NCBI GenBank assembly: GCA_001768195.1 | Contig: MENI01000110.1 | Span: 35,062 to 99,061 of the forward strand | Direction: 5' to 3' | Length of the DNA stretch: 64,000 nucleotides | Source of the DNA: Bacteroidetes bacterium GWA2_40_15 | Lineage (GTDB): Bacteria > Bacteroidota > Bacteroidia > Bacteroidales > VadinHA17 | Part shown: positions 58,629 through 64,000 of the stretch, piece by piece | How positions within the stretch are numbered: position 1 is the first letter of the stretch | Layout of the letters: each line of letters starts with the position of its first letter | Position numbers and translations under genes: made by a program | Notes under the pieces: model-generated | The model's input: the letters and a program-made list of their open reading frames with translations, nothing else | Database searches by the model: none | Told to the model about the DNA's origin: nothing

Positions 58629-59846
58629 ATGACAAAGACACTCAGAGTTGGAATATTACGTGAAACAAGGAATCCTCCCGACAGGAGGGTGCCTCTCACT
58701 CCGCCTCAGATAACAGCTCTTGAGGAGACTTACCCTGATGTACAGTTTTTTGTCCAGCCAAGCGATATCCGGTGCTATTCCAACGAGGAATATGAGTATC
58801 TCGACATTCCCCTGAAAGAAGACCTTAAGGATTGTGATATCCTGCTGGGAGTGAAGGAGATTGATAAAAGAACTTTCATCACTGGTAAAACATATATGTT
58901 CTTTGCCCATGTAGCAAAGAAACAGCTGCATAACCTCGATATGTTCAGAGAGATGGCTCAGAGAAAGCTTACCCTTGTCGATTTCGAATATTTGACAGAT
59001 GATAAAGGTCGCAGGGTAGTAGCCTTCGGAAGGCATGCAGGAATCGTCGGAGCCTATAACGGTCTGAGGGCAAGAGGGATAAAAACCAACAGGTTCAAAC
59101 TCAAACCGGCTTATCAGTGCCACGACCTGGATGAAATGTGGGCAGGTCTCCGGAAAATAGAGCTTCAGCCCGGACTGAAAATTCTGGTTACAGGAGAAGG
59201 ACGGGTTTCAGGAGGGGTAATAGAAACATTGAATGTGGCAAATGTTGTTCAGGTAAGGCCTGAAGATTTTCTTAACAGGGAATTTGATGTTCCGGTTTTC
59301 TGCCAGGCAGGTCCGCAGCACTATACAAAACATAAAGGAGGCAGGGAGTTCAGCTTCACTCAATTTGCAAGATTTCCTCAGGAGTATGAGTCTGCATTTC
59401 AACCTTTTGCAGAAGTAACGGATATCCTCATAACAGGGCACTACTGGGATCCGCGATCTCCCCACTTCTTTTCAAGTGAGGATATGAAGAAACCTGAATT
59501 CAGGATCACGGTTATTGCTGATATAAGCTGCGATATAAATGGACCTATCCCTTCAACATGCAGGGTTACAACAATCTCCGATCCTTTCTATGGTTATAAT
59601 CCTCATCTTGGTTTAGAAGAACCTGCTTTTTCGCGTCCGTCCAATATCACGGTGATGTCGATCGACAACCTTCCGGGTGAACTCCCGCGCGATGCCTCCC
59701 AGGATTTCGGCAGGATGCTGATAAATAATGTTTTACATGACCTGCTTATGGGAACAGACAGTCCGATGATCAGCCGGGCAACCATCCTTAAAAACGGTAA
59801 TCTCACTTCAAGGTACTCATATTTAAATGATTATCTCAGGGTATAG
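58629..59846 (+). CDS. LYS1-like saccharopine/alanine dehydrogenase-family enzyme
   Basis: A 405-residue protein from the ATG at 58629 (a TTG at 58617 is less likely). The N-terminal alanine dehydrogenase/transhydrogenase-like domain has VGILRETRNPPDRRVPLTP and FFAHVAKKQ, with AFGRHAGIVGAYNGL in the middle. The Rossmann half has the glycine loop in LVTGEGRVSGGV, and the C-terminus shows VIADISCDINGPIPST. This resembles NAD-dependent saccharopine dehydrogenase (lysine-forming). It may work in lysine breakdown or in a related amino acid reaction. Single gene, cytoplasmic. Confidence 0.8.
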   Translation: MTKTLRVGILRETRNPPDRRVPLTPPQITALEETYPDVQFFVQPSDIRCYSNEEYEYLDIPLKEDLKDCDILLGVKEIDKRTFITGKTYMFFAHVAKKQLHNLDMFREMAQRKLTLVDFEYLTDDKGRRVVAFGRHAGIVGAYNGLRARGIKTNRFKLKPAYQCHDLDEMWAGLRKIELQPGLKILVTGEGRVSGGVIETLNVANVVQVRPEDFLNREFDVPVFCQAGPQHYTKHKGGREFSFTQFARFPQEYESAFQPFAEVTDILITGHYWDPRSPHFFSSEDMKKPEFRITVIADISCDINGPIPSTCRVTTISDPFYGYNPHLGLEEPAFSRPSNITVMSIDNLPGELPRDASQDFGRMLINNVLHDLLMGTDSPMISRATILKNGNLTSRYSYLNDYLRV

Positions 59847-59853
59847 AGATGAT

Positions 59854-59920
59854 GCACGACTCACGACACACGACTCACGGCTCACGGCTCACGACACACT
59901 GTTTACCTCTCACGGCACAC
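59854..59920. repeat. CACGACTCACGG word repeat
   Basis: Multiple imperfect copies of CTCACGGCTCACGAC and CACGACACAC in the gap between the LYS1-like gene and the amidohydrolase gene. No coding function is seen. Confidence 0.65.
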
Positions 59921-60038
59921 TACTCATACTTTTTATATCCTTGCGTCGTGCGTCGTTCAACCTTTGCCTTTCGCTATTAATCATAAAGAACTATATTTAC
60001 CCTGAACTATAAACCCAAATTGTTAAACCTTCTTTTCT

Positions 60039-63023
60039 ATGCGAAAAACACTCTTCCTTATTCTGCTGTTTATCTCAGCCCAGATCCGGGCACAACAGGA
60101 CAATGCTCCTGTAGTGGGCGTAAGCGACAGGAGGATCGAAATCCACGGTCTGAGAAATGCCCGTGTTGTGGTAGACTACCAGACAACTATTGAAAACGCC
60201 GATATCCTTATCTCAGATGGCAGGATTAAAGCAGTCGGTAAAAGCCTGACATTCCCTAAAGGGACAATCATTTATGATCTCACCGGTAAAACAGTTTACC
60301 CGGCCTTTATCGATGTTTATGCAGGAAATTATGGTATTAAAGCACAAGCCTCGTCAGCAACTGCAAATCCATATGCTGCTCTCATCGCTCAAATGCAGGG
60401 AGTCAGAACTTCTGTTCCGCCTGTACCTGAACCCAGAGCGGCAGATTACTGGAATGATGGCATCAATGCTTCATACGACATATCTGCTGAATTTATTCCC
60501 GACCCTAAGATCGCCGGAGAATTCCGGCAGGCAGGTTTCGGAGCTGTAGTGACGTTTAAGGCTGAAGGAATTGCCCGTGGCACATCTGCCCTGGTAACTA
60601 CCGGTGATGGAAAAACAAATAACCTGATATTAAAAAACAGAACCTCGGCAAATTATTCTCTGGTCAGAGGCCGTTCAGCTGATCTCTACCCGGCATCACA
60701 ATTTGGTATCATTGCTTTGCTCAGGCAGTTAAACTACGATGCCCAATGTTATAAACAGCTTCCTGCCGGATATTTTCATGATGACGGACTGGAAGCATAC
60801 ACAGCGAACCTGACTCTTCCCCAGATATTTGAAGTGACGAACAAAATAGAAGTACTGCGGGCTGACAAACTGGGAAAAGAGTTTGGTATAAAGTATATTG
60901 TAAAAGGAGGCGGAGATGAATACCAGACAATAAATGATATCCTGAAAGCAGGTAACAAGCTCATAATACCTGTCAGTTTTCCTGATGCCCCCGATGTAAA
61001 GGATCCGTATGATGCTGCTACGGTAACCTATTCAGCTCTGAAACACTATGAGCTTGCTCCTCTGAACCTTTCAAAAGTATCAAATGCCGGCCTGACATTC
61101 GCCATAACCTCTTCAGATCTTAAGCAGCGCTCATCATTCCTGGTAAATCTGAGAAAATCAGTAAAATACGGACTGTCTGAGACTGAGGCGCTTAAGGCAC
61201 TTACTTATACTCCTGCCAGCATGGTAGGAGCCTCTGATCTGCTTGGAGCAATTAAGAAAAACATGATTGCCAACCTGCTGGTAACCTCAGGGAATATCTT
61301 TAATGATGAATGTACTATTGATGAAAACTGGGTACAGGGTGTGCCATACAGGTTTATTGACCTGCGACTGAAAGACCTCAGAGGAACCTATTCCCTTGTT
61401 GTTGATACTGCTCATTATAAAATGGTGTTATCCGGAAAAGCTGATAAGCCATCGGTTAAAATGACCTTTGATTCAACCGAGGTAAAAGGCGTTACACTCA
61501 ATATTGACAAAGACCTGGTTAGCATCACATTTGACAGGTCAGGAAGTAAATACAGATTAACAGGTTATGTGAAAGACAATAACCTGGAAGGGAATGGCCA
61601 GCTTTCCGATGGCAGCTGGATCAGATGGAATGCGAAATTCACAAATAGTGATTCAGAGGCCGGGAAAGGCCGAAGTAAGCCTGATGTAAAAGAGCCTGAG
61701 AAAGGAAAAGTGATTTATCCTTTCGCAGCATATGGCAGTACTGAAATACCAAAACAGGAAGATGTTTTGTTTAAGAATGTTACAGTATGGACAAATGAAA
61801 AGGAAGGTAATCTCCTGAATACAGATGTTCTGGTGCAGAAAGGCAAGATTGCCAAAGTGGGCAAAAACCTTACCGCTCCTTCAGCAACAAGAATCATTGA
61901 TGGTACAGGTATGCATCTTACTCCGGGCATAATTGATGAACACTCCCATATGGCCCTTGATGCAACAAATGAGATGGGACAGGCAATAACTTCCGAAGTC
62001 AGGGCCGGAGATGTTGTGGATCCTGAAGATCTGACAATCTACAGGCAGCTTGGAGGTGGTGTAACAGCATCTCATATTCTTCATGGATCGGCAAATCCCA
62101 TAGGCGGGCAGTCAGTAATAATAAAGAACCGCTGGGGACATAATGCCGAGGAGCTCAAAATTGATAACCAGGTGGGATTTTTAAAACATGCGCTTGGCGA
62201 AAATGTCAAACGGAGTGTCAATCGCTATCCTAATACAAGGATGGGAGTTGAGCAGATCATCCGCGATTCTTACCAAAGAGCTGTAGATTATAATATGCAG
62301 TGGAAAGCTTGGGATTCAATGAAAACTGCTGAAAAAATTGGTAAGGTGCCTCCAAGGAGGGACCTTGAACTGGATGCTATTGTTGATGTGCTTGAGAAAA
62401 GAAGCTTTATAACATGTCATACATATATTCAGTCGGAAGGGACGATGATCATGAACCTTGCAAAAGACTTTGGCATTAAGGTAAACACCCTGATCCACTT
62501 CAATGAAGGATATAAGATCGCAGATCAGATTGCTGCCAATGGAGTTGCCGCATCGGTTTTTTCCGACTGGTGGAATTATAAATATGAAGTTTATGAGGGT
62601 AATACATATAATGCAGCACTTTTGCTGAACCAGGGTGTTTTGACATGCATTCATTCAGATGATCCTGAGATGGGCAGGCGCCTTAATCAGGAAGCGGGAA
62701 AAATAATGAAGTATGGTGGAATCGCTGAAACAGAGGCGCTTAAGCTTGTAACTCTTAATCCTGCAAAGATACTTCACCTCAACAACAGGATGGGGAGCAT
62801 CAGGGAAGGAAAGGATGCCGACCTTGTTCTCTGGACTGATTATCCTTTGTCGGTTTATGCACGTGCAAGCAAAACCATGGTTGACGGTACTATCTACTTT
62901 GATGAGGATCAGGATTCAAAACTGAAAGAACAGATTGATAAAGAACGGAACCGGATTATAGCAAATATCCTTCTTGAAGCTCCATCAGCAATCTCTACAA
63001 CTCCTAATTTCCCAGGAAGATGA
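60039..63023 (+). CDS. Tandem amidohydrolase-family protein, exported
   Basis: A 994-residue protein with a signal peptide (cleavage near IRAQ, residue 19). The N-terminal amidohydrolase-like domain (about 25-410) has YPAFIDVYAGNYG where the metal-binding HxH should be, so it is probably inactive. After a beta-rich link (about 440-550), the C-terminal domain (about 565-960) has the intact site TPGIIDEHSHMAL, plus CHTYIQSEG, IHFNEGYK and CIHSDDPEMG as later metal ligands and catalytic Asp. Substrates may be cyclic or linear amides such as dipeptides. Its stop overlaps the next amidohydrolase-like gene by 4 bp. Confidence 0.85.
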   Translation: MRKTLFLILLFISAQIRAQQDNAPVVGVSDRRIEIHGLRNARVVVDYQTTIENADILISDGRIKAVGKSLTFPKGTIIYDLTGKTVYPAFIDVYAGNYGIKAQASSATANPYAALIAQMQGVRTSVPPVPEPRAADYWNDGINASYDISAEFIPDPKIAGEFRQAGFGAVVTFKAEGIARGTSALVTTGDGKTNNLILKNRTSANYSLVRGRSADLYPASQFGIIALLRQLNYDAQCYKQLPAGYFHDDGLEAYTANLTLPQIFEVTNKIEVLRADKLGKEFGIKYIVKGGGDEYQTINDILKAGNKLIIPVSFPDAPDVKDPYDAATVTYSALKHYELAPLNLSKVSNAGLTFAITSSDLKQRSSFLVNLRKSVKYGLSETEALKALTYTPASMVGASDLLGAIKKNMIANLLVTSGNIFNDECTIDENWVQGVPYRFIDLRLKDLRGTYSLVVDTAHYKMVLSGKADKPSVKMTFDSTEVKGVTLNIDKDLVSITFDRSGSKYRLTGYVKDNNLEGNGQLSDGSWIRWNAKFTNSDSEAGKGRSKPDVKEPEKGKVIYPFAAYGSTEIPKQEDVLFKNVTVWTNEKEGNLLNTDVLVQKGKIAKVGKNLTAPSATRIIDGTGMHLTPGIIDEHSHMALDATNEMGQAITSEVRAGDVVDPEDLTIYRQLGGGVTASHILHGSANPIGGQSVIIKNRWGHNAEELKIDNQVGFLKHALGENVKRSVNRYPNTRMGVEQIIRDSYQRAVDYNMQWKAWDSMKTAEKIGKVPPRRDLELDAIVDVLEKRSFITCHTYIQSEGTMIMNLAKDFGIKVNTLIHFNEGYKIADQIAANGVAASVFSDWWNYKYEVYEGNTYNAALLLNQGVLTCIHSDDPEMGRRLNQEAGKIMKYGGIAETEALKLVTLNPAKILHLNNRMGSIREGKDADLVLWTDYPLSVYARASKTMVDGTIYFDEDQDSKLKEQIDKERNRIIANILLEAPSAISTTPNFPGR

Positions 63024-64000
63024 AAAAGTATACAATTATCATATTAATATTAATTGCCTCTGTTGGCCAGGTAATATCGCAGAGCCCGGTTGTGGCTCCG
63101 GCACAGAAAAAGACAATCATGCTGACGGGTGGAACGATCCATACCGGGACCGGTGATGTAATAACAGACGGAACAGTAGTTTTCTCAGGCGGAAAGATAA
63201 CCTTCGTTGGAAAATCAGCCGATAATAAGCTTGACAAAGCAGGTGCTGAAGTGATAGATGTTTCAGGCAAACATGTATATCCCGGGCTCATATTTCCTGC
63301 CACAAGCATCGGACTTGTAGAGATAGGCAGTGGCGTTGATGTAGCTACCGATAACCGTGAGACAGGTGAGCTTAATCCTAATGTTCGCGCCATTGTTGCC
63401 TATAACACTGATTCTCACGTCATTCCGGTAATAAGGTCAAACGGAATATTGCTTGCACAGATCGTTCCTGTAGGTTCACTTCTTCCCGGAACTTCAAGCG
63501 TTGTTCAGCTCGATGCATGGAACTGGCAGGACGCTGCCTATAAGCCTGATAACGGTATTCAGCTTGTATGGCCAAACAGGTATGCAGCTGCAGGCAGGCT
63601 TGGGGGAGGGTATTTCCCTGGTGCTGAGAGCAGCGCTGCATCCTATGATAATAAGGTAGAATCTCTTGAAGATATTTTCACCGATGCTGCAGCTTATGCC
63701 GCTGTGGAAAAACCAAAAGATGCGAACCTGAGGCTGGAGGCTCTTAAAGGTTTGTTCGACGGTACCAAAACTATGTTTATCAGTTCTGGTGAACCCAAAG
63801 GAATTATGGCTGCTGTATCATTCGGGAAAAGGCATGGGGTTAAAAAAATGGTGCTTACCGGAGCCGATGAATCTGCATGGCTGGTAAAGGATTTTCTGAA
63901 GGAGAATAATATTCCGGTACTGCTGGCCGATCCGCTGAGCGTGCCTAAATATGATTACAGTGATACTAAACTGCCTTTCAGGCTTGCTGCCATGTTTAAG
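63020..64000 (+). CDS. Exported amidohydrolase-like protein, partial at right edge
   Basis: 327 codons from the ATG at 63020 run off the window with no stop. A signal peptide (cleavage after VISQ) is followed by an amidohydrolase-type N-terminal region: TIMLTGGTIHTGTGDVI and KHVYPGLIFPATSIGL. The HxH that should follow PG is missing, as in the first domain of the upstream protein, so this looks like a non-catalytic partner. The ATGA overlap suggests both are translated together and may form one complex. The C-terminal part is outside the window. Confidence 0.8.
   Translation, partial: MKKYTIIILILIASVGQVISQSPVVAPAQKKTIMLTGGTIHTGTGDVITDGTVVFSGGKITFVGKSADNKLDKAGAEVIDVSGKHVYPGLIFPATSIGLVEIGSGVDVATDNRETGELNPNVRAIVAYNTDSHVIPVIRSNGILLAQIVPVGSLLPGTSSVVQLDAWNWQDAAYKPDNGIQLVWPNRYAAAGRLGGGYFPGAESSAASYDNKVESLEDIFTDAAAYAAVEKPKDANLRLEALKGLFDGTKTMFISSGEPKGIMAAVSFGKRHGVKKMVLTGADESAWLVKDFLKENNIPVLLADPLSVPKYDYSDTKLPFRLAAMFK

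Overview
The window reads as one contiguous stretch of a Bacteroidota chromosome, most likely a Bacteroidales-type heterotroph that lives on plant and other complex glycans. Reasons: AT-rich intergenic DNA with the Bacteroidota -7 promoter box TAnnTTTG upstream of many genes; a tmRNA with tag peptide GENNYALAA; many lipoproteins and Tat-exported sugar enzymes; Bacteroidota-typical families (DUF1080, DUF4838, DUF5009, SiaC, MG2/TonB-plug proteins); and abundant low-complexity palindromic repeats between genes. No SusC/SusD pair, rRNA, tRNA, CRISPR array, transposase or phage gene was seen.

Layout. (1) 1-11.0 kb: pectin/uronate locus. KDPG aldolase (partial), KDG kinase and a bile-acid/sodium-symporter-family transporter form one minus-strand unit. 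A Tat-exported enolase-superfamily dehydratase and a GH35-like lipoprotein lie on the plus strand. A five-gene minus-strand operon holds a Zn-dehydrogenase, KdgF-like cupin, GH28-like protein, ROK kinase and Tat-exported UxuA-like mannonate dehydratase. Uronates would converge on KDG and then pyruvate plus glyceraldehyde-3-phosphate. (2) 11.1-25.2 kb: the most unusual locus. A minus-strand operon encodes a 2-oxoacid dehydrogenase E2 and fused E1, two HAD phosphatases, a fuculose-phosphate-type aldolase, an aldo/keto reductase, a PHP phosphoesterase, a class II aldolase fused to a sorbitol-6-phosphate-dehydrogenase-like SDR, and a SorE-like L-sorbose-1-phosphate reductase. A divergent GntR/UTRA regulator faces it across two copies of a 16-bp palindrome, one of which overlaps the predicted -33 box. 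A PfkB kinase and an isochorismatase-fold hydrolase converge on its end. (3) 25.3-37.3 kb: Gfo/Idh/MocA oxidoreductase plus DUF1080 (3-keto-glycoside route), an HGSNAT-like membrane protein, three secreted glycan enzymes, a YjiK-like protein, a CYTH phosphatase and a Tat aldo/keto reductase, interspersed with two MITE-like elements.

(4) 37.5-41.5 kb: two decayed copies of one MG2/TonB-plug gene flanking a DUF433/DUF5615 toxin-antitoxin pair. (5) 41.5-46.6 kb: a four-carbon sugar-acid operon (GntP permease, LarA-like racemase, DUF1537 kinase, PdxA2-like dehydrogenase). (6) 46.8-53.3 kb: sialidase, a GHL10-GH171 (NamZ) fusion and an N-acetylmuramoyl-L-alanine amidase, a tightly packed wall-glycan scavenging or remodelling operon. 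(7) 53.5-58.4 kb: two-component system, SiaC-like protein with a PAS remnant, half-size TauE/SafE protein, DoxX, a decayed flippase gene, and tmRNA with its terminator. (8) 58.6-64 kb: a LYS1-like dehydrogenase and two amidohydrolase-family proteins, the second running off the window.

The best candidates for something undescribed are the GntR-controlled ketose/polyol-phosphate operon with its own 2-oxoacid dehydrogenase, and the LarA-containing tetronate operon. All functions are inferred from reading the sequence; no database search was run.
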